This document shows positions 37,401-49,400 of a stretch of DNA of 64,000 nt, piece by piece. The position numbers were made by a program, and so were the translations under genes. The notes below the pieces were generated by a model. It was not told the origin of the DNA. It saw only the letters and a program-made list of their open reading frames with translations, and did not search any database. The stretch covers positions 62,001 to 126,000 of the forward strand of contig JAOTON010001137.1 in assembly GCA_034440635.1 (NCBI GenBank). Reading direction: 5' to 3'. Numbering within the stretch: position 1 is the stretch's first letter; each line of letters starts with the position of its first letter. The DNA is from Lepas anatifera (lineage: Eukaryota > Arthropoda > Thecostraca > Lepadidae).

Positions 37401-40400
37401 CGGATTTAGGGGTCTCTTCAGTCATCTAGGGACTTGTCTCCGAGACCGCGGCCCAACCATACGAAGGAACAATAAACACAATGAAGGATAAATTTGGAGC
37501 CAACGCTTAAAGGGAGTGTGACACCTTGATGCAATTTCAGTAGTATCGTATAGTTACTTAATTGATTTTGAGCGATGTGCAAATGCGGTTACCGGACGGC
37601 TTTGTGAAGCCGGAACACGAATACGTGAGCAGAGGCCCCACGGCTTCGAAGTTTTTGGTCACAGCTCCGTTCCCGGCGCCAATAGGCCAGACGTGGTCTC
37701 GGGTCTCTGCACACCACTAAGCCAGCCAGCAGGCCTCTGCAATGATCCCGGCGGAAAAAGAAACTATAAAGGCGTGGAGGCTAGACAGGCTTGATCGTCA
37801 GATCTAGAGAGCTGACAATGTCGACGACGGCTATGGGGTTTCAGGGAGGGAACTAAACCTGCATGGGCACATTACGAACGAAAAATAAGCCTGCTCACTA
37901 GGAACAATTTTGTCAGCTCTCTATGCGTTAGTTTTGTGCGCCAGTTCCTTTGAACCAATTTTCAACGTGTCATGCTGAACTGGTAAGTTTGTGTCCGGCT
38001 GCAGTGATGTAATGCCGGTGTGCCCAGTGCATCAACTAGTGCCACCCAATCCCCTGTGGTCCGGGCTAAGTCCTGGCGCTGGAGGCCCGGAGCCAAAGTG
38101 GAGTCTCCGGTCGTGAGCGGGTTTGTCTCGTGCTGCCAGTTCCGGATCGCTGTTGCGTAGTTGTGTGTAAATCCGGGCCGTATATAACTCAGCTGCGGAT
38201 GCCTGGTCAGATGGCTATAGGGCGCTGGTGAGACATTACTCGTGGCTTACCGTGACTTTTACCGTGACTGCTGCGGGGATGGATGACAGGATGCCGTGTC
38301 TGTCGCAGGGATGGATGACGAGGTGCCGTGTCTGTCGCAGGGATGGGTGACGGGATGGTCTGTCGCAGGGATGGGTGAAAGGATGGTCTGTCCCATGGGT
38401 GGGCGACAGGATGCTGTGTGTGTCCCATGGGTGGGTGACAGGATGCTGTGTGTGTCGCAGGGATGAGTGACAGGATGCCGTGTGTGTCGCAGGGATGAGT
38501 GACAAGATGCCGTGTGTGTCCCATGGGTGGGTGACAGGATGCTGTGTGTGTCGCAGGGATGAGTGACAGGATGCCGTGTGTGTCGCAGGGATGAGTGACA
38601 AGATGCCGTGTGTGTCGCAGGGATGGGTGACATGATGCTGTGTGTGTCGCAGGGATGGATGACAGGATGCTATGTGTGTCGCAGGGATGAGTGACAAGAT
38701 GCCGTGTGTGTCCCATGGGTGGGTGACAGGATGCTGTGTGTGTCGCAGGGATGGATGACTGGATGATGTGTGTGTCGCAGGGATGGATGACAGGATGCCG
38801 TGTGTGTCGCAGGTATGGGTGACAGGATGCCGTGTCTGTCGCAGGGATGGGTGACCGGATGTCGTGTCTGTCGCAGGGATGGGTGACGGGATGGTCTGTC
38901 GCAGGGATGGGTGACAGGATGGTCTGTCGCAGGGATGGATGACAGGATGCCGTGTCTGTCGCAGGGATGGGTGACGGGATGGTCTGTCGCAGGGATAGGT
39001 GACAGGATGCCGTGTGTGTCGCAGGGATGGATGACAGGATGCCGTGTGTGTCGCAGGTATGGGTGACAGGATGCCGTGTCTGTCGAAGGGATGGGTGACC
39101 GGATGTCGTGTCTGTCACAGGGATGGGTGACCGGATGTCGTGTCTGTCGCAGGGATGGGTGACGGGATGGTCTGTCGCAGGGATGGATGACAGGATGGTC
39201 TGTCGCAGGGATGGGTGACAGGATGCCGTGTCTGTCGCAGGGATGGATGACAGGATGCCGTGTGTGTCGCAGGGATGGATGACAGGATGCCGTGTGTGTC
39301 GCAGGGATGGATGACAGGATGCCGTGTGTGTCGCAGGGATGGATGACAGGATGCCGTGTGTGTCGCAGGTATGGGTGACAGGATGCCGTGTGTGTCGCAG
39401 GGATGGGTGGAGGACCGGTTCGCTGTGTCGTCGAGCTGCGACTACGATGTCTCCCGGGACAGGGTGCTGGGCGCCTCGTGTCGGCAGACCTGGCAGCTCA
39501 GCCAGCCCACTGCCGACGACGTCCAGGTGGTGGTCACGTAAGTCTCGTCAGCCGGCATCACGCGCCACACAGCGCTCTTGTGGCCAGAGGGAGTATGACC
39601 GATCTAATCCTTTAAACACATTTGTCGTCTTCATGGCAGTGCAGTGGTTTATCTGGCGGGCTCGTAACGTGCCGATTGGGTTTCTCGGCTACCACCGGTG
39701 TTTCGGCAGTGTAAATGTTTAGATTATAAGTGCATACTTTTTGCTGGACATGCGGTGCTCCCAGTAGCGAATCCAGCTATTCATTTGTGGGAGGAGGACT
39801 GGAAGTTCAAACCTTATCCCGCCTTTTCTTTGAATAACCTCTTACTAGGGCACACTGAAATTTCGGAAGGGGCGGGGACACTGGAGCCCCCAGCTTCTGT
39901 GTATCCGCCGTTGGGTGCCCCCATTTTTTCTCTGCGTTGCGTGGTTTATTGTTAGATGTGCTTTATTATGGTAGTGGGCGTGGACTGAGTTTGATTACGA
40001 CCACGAGTGCTCTCGGGACGTGATCTGGTAGGCTGAGTGTCCATATCGTGGTCTAGTACTGACGTTCCTCAAAGCCATCGGTTTGACAAGTAGTACATGT
40101 GGCGCGGGACCGCCCCAAATAAAACCTCGTGTAACAATGCGTGTTAAAAAAACCTCATCTTCTAGTGTTGAAATTGTGAGAGATCCTTCTTAAACGTGTT
40201 CATTTTTAAGCCAAATTTGTTTGTAAAAGTTTTACTGCTTTGTCAAGACAGCGCAAGCATCTTGACATTGGCATGGCACATCCAAGCTCAAATAACCAGT
40301 AGACCATGCGTAAAATTGGGGAGGTTAAACCTATGGTCTACTTGTCGCGTTAGTACCATATTGTGGGACATGGCTGAGGTCTGTATGTGGGGACCAATAC

Positions 40401-43400
40401 ACAATTGCCGTTCTGCGCTTCACAACTTTATTTTCGTTTGGTTTCGATTTGTCCATCATATATCCTAGGTAGATCCATTGTCCGGGCAGGCTTCTAGACA
40501 GTTCCTGGAGTAGATATTTCATGTATTCATGTACTGAAGTGTCGATAGCTGAACGGCATGTCACATTGCCGTGCGTGTGTGACGTGCCGTGGTGTCTGTG
40601 TGACATGTCGGACGCTGCAGACAGGAGCTGAGCCGGTTCGCGGAGCGCGCCGCAGACCCTCCTCTGACCACAAACACACAGGAGGTGCCGGCCGGACTGG
40701 TCATGGAGAACGCCGACCCCTACATCGACGTAGACGGCGCTTCGGGTCAGTGGACATGTCGACAGTGATGGCTCAGGGGAATCTATGGGATCCAATCCAG
40801 CCGTCCCTCCTCCAGCGGCCTAATTGTACCCACTTTTGAAGCGTATGTTGATGGATTACCTAGTACCACTAAGGTTCTCACGATTTCACGCGGGTTGGTC
40901 CCTCCGAAATCTTTGGACAAGATTCGCCTTTGAGGGATGATCCTATATTGGCAGACCCTTAAGAAATTGAATCGGACTTTGAACAGACAGAAGTGACACG
41001 CATCTCATTTAAATCGGCTCGGAATCATTCGCAAAACACCGAGGAGGGGGGAGTAGTGCGCGTGGATCTTCCACTCATGTGAAGGGTTAGCCAGGACCAA
41101 ACGATCTTATGTCCAACGTTAGCAGTGGGCGCGGTTCAAATTCTTTTAGCTGGTTGCGTCAACCATACTACGGTGTACCTCAGTCGTGTTATCTCCATTC
41201 AACACTGGACAGCGTGCCCTGGTTATCTTATCGAGTGGTATTGACAGCTCCTCACCCCAGTGACTGCGGGTGGCCCAGGTCGCGTGGTAACTGAGCAATT
41301 GGCCGATAACCTGCGTAACCTTGCTCACTGTCGCATGGTACATTGGGCGGAGGCAGCTGTCAAGTGCGGCCAACGGCAATGAACTTGAACTAGTTGAACG
41401 CACACAACCAAGGCCGTCTAATTTAACGATACAGATTAATACATCTCGAATTGATGCTGTTTTGTAGGAATCGACCTTCTGCCTTGCTGCAGCGAGAATA
41501 CTCCGATCGTGCCCCTGATGGCTTAATATCCGCTAGTTTGTTGAACTGGGTGGCGCCCCTGGAGAAGTCCCTTATCGAACCAGACATCGCCAGGTCGTTT
41601 GGTGGACGCCACTCGACAACGATACGGCTATCTGAGGAATGAACGACTATTTACGGCCAGCGGGCGTCACGCACTTTCCCGCCCCGGCCCCCTCCCCATA
41701 TGTATTTACCGATTGAGAGGCAAAGCGCAACTTCCAAGCTCATGCTCCATCCAGTATTCTCTATGTCGAATGCAATCTTATTTAGTATGGCGTGTCTGGC
41801 TTCTAACGCTGCACCCGGGTAAATGTGAAATTGCAAACGAATCGCTTGCTTTATCGTTATTTTCATGGACTGGTTCAGTACGGTTGTTTTGTGTTTCTGG
41901 TGACTTTGATGTATGCATTTTTGGGGGTGTTCAAAGACGTATTCTGATCATTGTATCGACAGCAGAAGGCTTGATACCGGTCGTTGTGTGATTGTTGTGT
42001 TACGGGTTTTTCCGCCGTGTTGCCGTGATTATCTGCCTCCTTCTGTCGTACCATGTTACAGAGTTGTACCGCGTTGCTGTGATTATCTGCCTCCTTCTGT
42101 CGTACCATGTTACAGAGTTGTACCGCGTTGCCGTGATTATCTGCCTCCTTCTGTCGTACCATGTTACAGAGTTGTACCGCGTTGCTGTGATTATCTGCCT
42201 TTTTCTGTTGTACCATGTTACAGAGTTGTACCGCGTTGCCGTGATTATCTGCCTCCTTCTGTCGTACCATGTTACAGAGTTGTACCGCGTTGCTGTGATT
42301 ATCTGCCTTTTTCTGTTGTACCATGTTACAGAGTTGTACCGCGTTGCTGTGATTATCTGCCTTCTTCTGTCGTACCATGTTACAGAGTTGTACCGCGTTG
42401 CTGTGATTATCTGTCTTGTTCTGTCGTACCATGTTACAGAGTTGTACCGCGTTGCTGTGATTATCTGCCTTTTTCTGTTGTACCATGTTACAGAGTTGTA
42501 CCGCGTTGCCGTGATTATCTGCCTCCTTCTGTCGTACCATGTTACAGAGTTGTACCGCGTTGCTGTGATTATCTGCCTTTTTCTGTTGTACCATGTTACA
42601 GAGTTGTACCGCGTTGCTGTGATTATCTGCCTTCTTCTGTCGTACCATGTTACAGAGTTGTACCGCGTTGCTGTGATTATCTGTCTTGTTCTGTTGTACC
42701 ATGTTACAGAGTTGTACCGCGTTGCTGTGATTATCTGCCTCCTTCTGTCGTACCATGTTACAGAGTTGTACCGCGTTGCTGTGATTATCTGCCTTTTTCT
42801 GTTGTACCATGTTACAGAGTTGTACCGCGTTGCTGTGATTATCTGCCTTCTTCTGTCGTACCATGTTACAGAGTTGTACCGCGTTGCTGTGATTATCTGC
42901 CTTCTTCTGTCGTACCATGTTACAGAGTTGTACCGCGTTGCTGTGATTATCTGTCTTGTTCTGTTGTACCATGTTACAGAGTTGTACCGTGTTGCTGTGA
43001 TTAGCTGCCTTCTTCTGTCGTACCATGTTACAGAGTTGTGCCGCGTTGCTGTCATTATCTGCCTCCTTCTGTCGTACCATGTTACAGGGTGGTACCGCGT
43101 TGCTGCGATTATCTGCTTGCAGTGTCGTACCATGTTACTGAGTTGTACCGTGCTGTTGTGCCGTATTTCACTGAGTTTCTCTTGCTGTGTTGCAGTGATT
43201 AGTTGTCTTACAGTGCTATTTTAGCATATTGCAGAGCTGCTGCGCCATTTTGGAGTGTTGAGCTGTGTTGCAGTGTTGTGCTGCATTGCAATCTTGTTGT
43301 CCTACGCTGCAGTGTTGGTCGTGTTGTAGTATCGCAGTGTTTTTGTGCTGCAGTGTCGTGCCTTGTGACAGCGTTGTTGTGCTGTGTGGTAGCGTTGTTG

Positions 43401-46400
43401 TGCTGTGTGGTAGCGTTTTTGTGCCGTTTGACAGCGTTGTTGTGCTGTGTGGTAGCGTTTTTGTGCCGTTTGACAGCGTTGTTGTGCTGTGTGGTAGCGT
43501 TTTTGTGCCGTTTGACAGCGTTGTTGTGCTGTGTGGTAGCGTTGTTGTGCCGTGTGGCAGCGTTGTTGTGCTGTGTGGTAGTGTTGTTGTGCCGCGTGGG
43601 ACCGTTGTTGTGCCTGTGACAGTGTTCGTGTGCCATGTGGCAGTGTTGTTGTGCCGTGCGGCATTGTATTGTTGCAGTGTTTTGTGCTGCAGTGTTGTGC
43701 CTTGTGGCAGCGTTGTTGTGCCGTGTGGCAGCATTATTGTGCCGTGTGACAGCACTGTTGTGCCTTGTGACAGCGTTGTTGTGCCGTGTGACAGTGTTGT
43801 TGTGCCATGCTGCAGTGTTGCTGTGCCTTGCTACAGTGTTGCAGTACAGTACCACGATGCAGTGTTGCAGTGTTGTGCTGTGCTGCAGGTGTGTTACAGT
43901 GCAGTGCCATGCAACAGTTTTTGTTGTGCCGTGTTGCGTTGTTGCAGTGCAGTACCGTGCTGCAGTTGTGTTGTGCCGTGTTCCAGTGGTGTGCCGTGCA
44001 GTGCCGTGCTGCAGTTGTGTTGTGCCGTGTTCCAGTGGTGTGCCGTGCAGTGCCGTGCTGCAGTTGTGTTGTGCCGTGTTCCAGTGGTGTGCCGTGCAGT
44101 GCCGTGCTGCAGTTGTGTTGTGCCGTGTTCCAGTGGTGTGCCGTGCAGTGCCGTGCTGCAGTTGTGTTGTACCGTGTTCCAGTGTTCAGTCGGCTGCGGA
44201 GAGCTGGTGGCGGTCAGCACGCCGATGATGACGCCGGAGACACCGCACAAGTTCACGGCGCTGCTGCGCGCGCTGCGCCGCGACTACCAGAGCCCTCTGC
44301 GGATGGCCAGCAACTGCACCGACTGCACCCGCTTCGAGAAGGTGCGCCCCCTAGTCTTACCGTGTGGTCGGTTGGTTGAAAAGGAATAATTGGTGCATCT
44401 CTTCCTTGAATGACAGCTGAGCGCCAACACTGAAACTGCCTGTACTGGGCCAGGTGGTTACGTTACACGGTCTGGTGCTGGGTTTCTGAACGCTGCAGAT
44501 TGTCCAGACTGGTAGATTTAACGTATTTACCACTGACAGCAAATACCCTTTTAAGTAACTCGCTATAAAGCGCGTGAATAGCTCGCACAAGAAGACCCAT
44601 CTGCAGTTCTTGGTTGCCAGTTGATGGTGTGTGGCAGGCATCTGTGTGTTGTGGTCCGCCTGTCGGTGCGGGGCGTGCTCACCTGATCACTGCCACCGCT
44701 GCTCGGCAGTCGATGATGTCTGCGCTGGCGCCGTCGGCGGTGCTGCAGTGTGGCTCGGCGCCGTGTCTGCAGGAGGTGGCCGGGCTCATTCGGGCGGGAC
44801 ATCTCACCGGCAGCCGGCTGACCTCTCTCTTCCTCACCTGGCAGTGGAGTCAGGTGAGACTTCCCGCCAGGAGGCGAACGTCGGCCTCCAGCCCAGGGCT
44901 CTGGCACGCCCGTCCGACGTCACCGGACAGCTCTCGCCTTGTCACGCGCGCTCAAAATCTGCAAAAGCAATATTTTGTCTGAATATATCCCGCAACCTCT
45001 CCCCGATTTCCGTTGTCTTTTTCACTGTCAGTTCGAACCGATTGTATCCATCTCACGTTACTTTCAGTGCGTGGGCCCTGGGTGCCTGTGCGGGGTTCCC
45101 TTGGTCGCTGACGTGCGCTATCGGACCCCGATCTCCTGCGCGCGACCTGACCTCCACCGATAACCCTCACGACCGGCCGCGCTGACTTTGACACCGGTGA
45201 CCCGGTTACAACAAAAGAGTCACGTTCGTTGCGTTTATCATCAGATCTGGTCACAACAAGGCCAGGCTAGCGCTGCTCCGACACGGAGTCGGAGGCTCCC
45301 GGTTAAACGCAGGCCCACTGTCTTCTCTACTGGGGTAACGCGTGGCACGTTTCTGATAAAATCGAACTGCTCTAGTGCCCGGGGCACGATTGAAGATAGG
45401 GCGACGGCATGAGGTAGATCCGGTTTTTAAGGTAGATGACTGATGGTTAAAAGACTGCGCCAACACCAAGGAGCAAAACCCCGTCTTTACATGTCTCCCG
45501 TCTGCACTGAGTAGTCAACCCAGCTTGCCCCATCCCACCAATCTTTCCCCTCCCACTGACCTTCCCCGTGCCACCAGCCGCCCCGTCCCACCAATCTTTG
45601 CCCGTGCCACCAACCTCCCCGTGCCGCCGGCAGATCCGCGACGTGCAGACGGCGCACCGCATGTACGCGCTGTGTGAGCTGGCGCCGACGCGCTGGTGTC
45701 TGCTGGGTCTGGCCACTGCCCTGCGGCGCAGCAGCCGCCGCACCACCGACGGCAGCCTGCAGGCCATCGCCGACCGACTGCGCCGCAAGGCGGCCGACAT
45801 GGCCGGCCGGCAGTGCCGCGGCGACGACGCCGCCGTCCTGCTGGCGCTCAAGGTGAGGCTCAGCTGACCTGGTGGTAGGTGCTCGGTGACGCTGGTGTTA
45901 CACGGTCGTATTGAATTCCATTCTTCACCGGCGATTAATGTACAGGGGAATTAAATAAAGTGACGCTAAACTATAACACTCATACTGTCAGTTCTCCCAG
46001 CTGCATCGCACTCTTTCTCTATCTCTCCCTCTGTCATCTGTTCTCTCCTCACGACTACTTTCGTTTTCCTTTTTCTCATTGCTTGCCATTTTCTCGTCGC
46101 TCTATTTTATTTTGTTACTTTCTTGCCGGCCTCTGAATTCTCGCTATGGTGTAATGCTCTGAACCTTAAGCTCCCTACACTTCTGGAACGTTTAGGACAT
46201 GTAATACTCGCATCTGAACACTCCGGTATATGTGAATGACGCCACTGCCGGCGCGCCACAGACCTTCTCCAACATGGGAGAGCTGGCCTTCAGCAGCGGC
46301 ACAGCGCTGAGTCTGGTGCGCACATGTATGATGGACGCCAGCCGACCCGTCATGATCTCATCGGAGGCCGTCCGCACCCTCTCCACCGTCAAACTGCCGC

Positions 46401-49400
46401 CCAAGTTCGCCAAAAACCTCCGCGTAAGCTGAACGGGCTGTTTTTCCTCTCGCCGCACGCTGAGTTGTGCTGAAATTGTGATCTTTCCGAGCCTAAACTA
46501 GTGCTGTCTGCGGCGCAAAATCACAGGTCCCATGTCTAAAGGGACAAAGATACCTATTCCCAATGCAAAACATGTTTGCTAACCATTTCTTTCTTTACAT
46601 TGCAGAGGTGAGTAGTGTAACCATTAGACTTCCCTGAAATTTAATTCAGCTCATAAACTCTGAATATCTACTGTGACAGTTTTATAATCAAAGTCTTACT
46701 TCAGCAATATCGTGCATGTTGGGTCTGCGCCGCAGGCTGTGATGGAGAATGAGCAGTACCCGCTGCTGACGCGGCAGCTGGCGTACCTGGCCCTCCTGCA
46801 GCGCTTCCCCAGCCAGCGTACCTTCCGCACCGTACTCACTTGGGCCTCGGCCGCCCGTGCCGACCCCCTCTCCGGCTTCGTCCTCCGGCACTGGAAGCGC
46901 TGGCCGCTCTCGGCGCCACACCGTGACCTGATGCTCAAGGTGGCGGCCGCTGCCGGTCTTCACCTGTCTGAGGTCGCCGAGGACCCCTTCAACTCGCCGT
47001 CAGTGTCCAGTCTGCGGGAGATCAGGCTGGATAAGTGGCTGAAGATGGCGCTGCCAGCCATTGCCCAGCCGGCGGCGGGTGCGTCGCTGTACCGCCTGCA
47101 CGGCTCGTCCTTCCTGCCGCACCTGCTGCGCCTGGACACCACGCTGTCGCTGGGAGCCGGCCAGATGACGCCGGTGCAGGTGGAGCTGCGCGCGGTCGGT
47201 CTGGAGAGGTTCGCCCACGATCTGGTGCGGGACCCGGAGTTCGACCCGACCACTGTGCGCGGCGTGCTGCGTGAGGTGGCCTCGGCGGTGCTGGCCGGGT
47301 TCGGCGGTAGGTTCGGCGGCGACAGTTTCGTTACGCCGTCGGAGGTGGAGCCGGAGCCGGGTACGCTGCGGCTGTCGCCGGCGGTGGCCGCCTGGCTGCA
47401 GAAGCTGCTGCAGCTGTACCAGGCACAGGCGGCGCTGCCGGAGGCGCGGCCGCGCGCCGTGCTGACGGTGACAGTGATGGACGGCCAAGTGGCCTACTTG
47501 ACGGCGGAGGATCTCATCAGAAGGCTGCAGACGCCGGAGCCTCCGCCCGACCCCTACCACATACTCGGCGAGAAGTTGTTCCACGTACAGACTCTGTTCA
47601 AGTTCATCGAGAGCCAGCATCGGGTGAGAAAACTAACGCTCAGTTGTGTGTAGCGTTCTGTTTTGGGCTCGGCTTTTGTGTTGTAGAAACGCGTCATGGC
47701 TCTGTGAAAATCATAGCCATCACGAAATCATTCAGTTACTTGTTCCATTTAAATTCTGCACGGGAAACAGATGTCTTCCCGGCCGCCTCTGGTTAGCCGT
47801 ATGAAACTGTCGCCGTCATACACCCCTCCTACCTCTTGTACTGAATTGGTGTTTCGCCGTGTCCTCACCAGATGCCTCTGGCGGTGGGTCTGCCTCTTGA
47901 GGTGATGGCCGACGGGAATGTGGCCGCCAACGCTGCTGCCGAGGTTAGCAGTCGGCTCCACAACTCCTACCGCAACATGAGGGAGAAGTTCAACGGCGAT
48001 GCCCAGCTCTCTGCCAGGTGGGCGCATGACAACTGCAACTTTTGAAGTTTTTTATGGATGTCAGATTGGAAATTCAGCGACATTGCACCTTTAGTCTGAC
48101 TTCTTTTGCTCGAACTTCTTTTGCTCGATTTCTATCAGAGAGTTCAAGAGTACGTAGTTCCGAAGAAGCTTGAAGCCCTTGGTTTGGAATGGTTTGATTT
48201 ATTTGTTTATAATGATGATAACTCTCCGCTGGCATCCGTGGATAACCACGGCTGACGACTTGCCATGGCGTTGTGCAGCGCCGGAGTGAGTCTGGTGCTG
48301 GGCCTGGAGGTGGCGCTCCCGCCGTTCGCTCGCGCCGGCCTCCAGCTCAACACCACCCTCTACACGCCGTTCAGCCTCAACCTCTCCTACGCCATCATCA
48401 ACCGGACCATCCAGCTGACAGCGCCGAAACCGGACCACCGGCGCACCCTGCTGCTGCTCAGGTCAGTCTTACAGCCGGACCACTGGCATATCCTGCCGGT
48501 GATTAGGTTCCACAATCGAACCACACTCGGACCACAGGCAGGGCGAGGAGCCGTCCCTCTCTGATCTCCCTGTGATTTACTCCCCTCAGGCACGGCGCCT
48601 AGCTGTGGCAGGGTGAGGAACTGTGCCTCCCTGATCTCCCTGTTGTGTACTGTCTATCAGGCACGGCGCTCAGCTGCTGCAGGGTGAGGAGCCGTCCCTC
48701 TCTGGTCTCCCCTGTGATTTGTATCTCTCACAGCTACGGCAGGGCGTGTAGCTGTCCCTCTGATCTCCCTGTGATGTGTATCTCTCACAGCTGCTGCAGG
48801 GCGTGTAGCTGTCCCTCTGATCTCCCTGTGATGTGTATCTCTCACAGCTACGGCAGGGCGTGTAGCTGTCCCTCTGACCTCCCTGTGATGTGTATCTCTC
48901 ACAGCTACGGCAGGGTGAGGAGCCGTCCCTCTCTGATCTCCCTGTGATGTGTATCTCTCACAGCTACGGCAGGGCGAGGAGCTGTCCCTCTGATCTCCCT
49001 GTGGTGTGTCTCCCTCAGGCACGGCGCCCAGCTGCGGCAGGGCGAGGAGCTGCGCCCGTCGCCTGCGGCGGAGATGGTGAGTCGCCGCTGTGTGCAGCAG
49101 GCCATCTACACCGGTCTGCTGGTGTGTCGTCAGCTTCACCACTCCGGCAGACTGGGTCTCACCGCTCCCGTCAGCTACCACGTCACCGGCGAGAACCCGG
49201 ACCCGTGAGTGGGAACTGACGGCACCATGCCGCCGGGCAGGGTGCCTGCTCTGCGACTGGTTTCTCGTTGTGCCGCGCTGCTGTCGACATTCCTCTCTTG
49301 TGCAACGCTTACGGCTGATACAAGCTGAGAAAAATCACCAACTTTTGCTAGTTATTCGGGCTGTTTACCATGGAAATGCATATGGCACATGGCCTGGTAA

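Noticed and set aside
38207..39118. 303-codon minus-strand frame with repeated C-H-P-S-L-R
   Set aside because: Reverse translation of the 32-bp acceptor array.
38255..39400. CRISPR-like regular repeats of about 32 bp
   Set aside because: There are no unique spacers; units are head to tail without gaps, and the sequence is eukaryotic.
41875..43224. Open frames of about 360-410 codons on both strands, one resembling a repeated membrane protein
   Set aside because: They come from the 54-bp array inside intron 6; four frames are open at once, which is a repeat artefact.
45634..45852. Furin-type site RLRR in exon 9
   Set aside because: It lies within a helical-domain helix, not where apolipophorin or vitellogenin precursors are cut.
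47000..47620. 206-codon minus-strand frame
   Set aside because: Shadow of GC-rich exon 11; the + strand has family motifs and splice sites.
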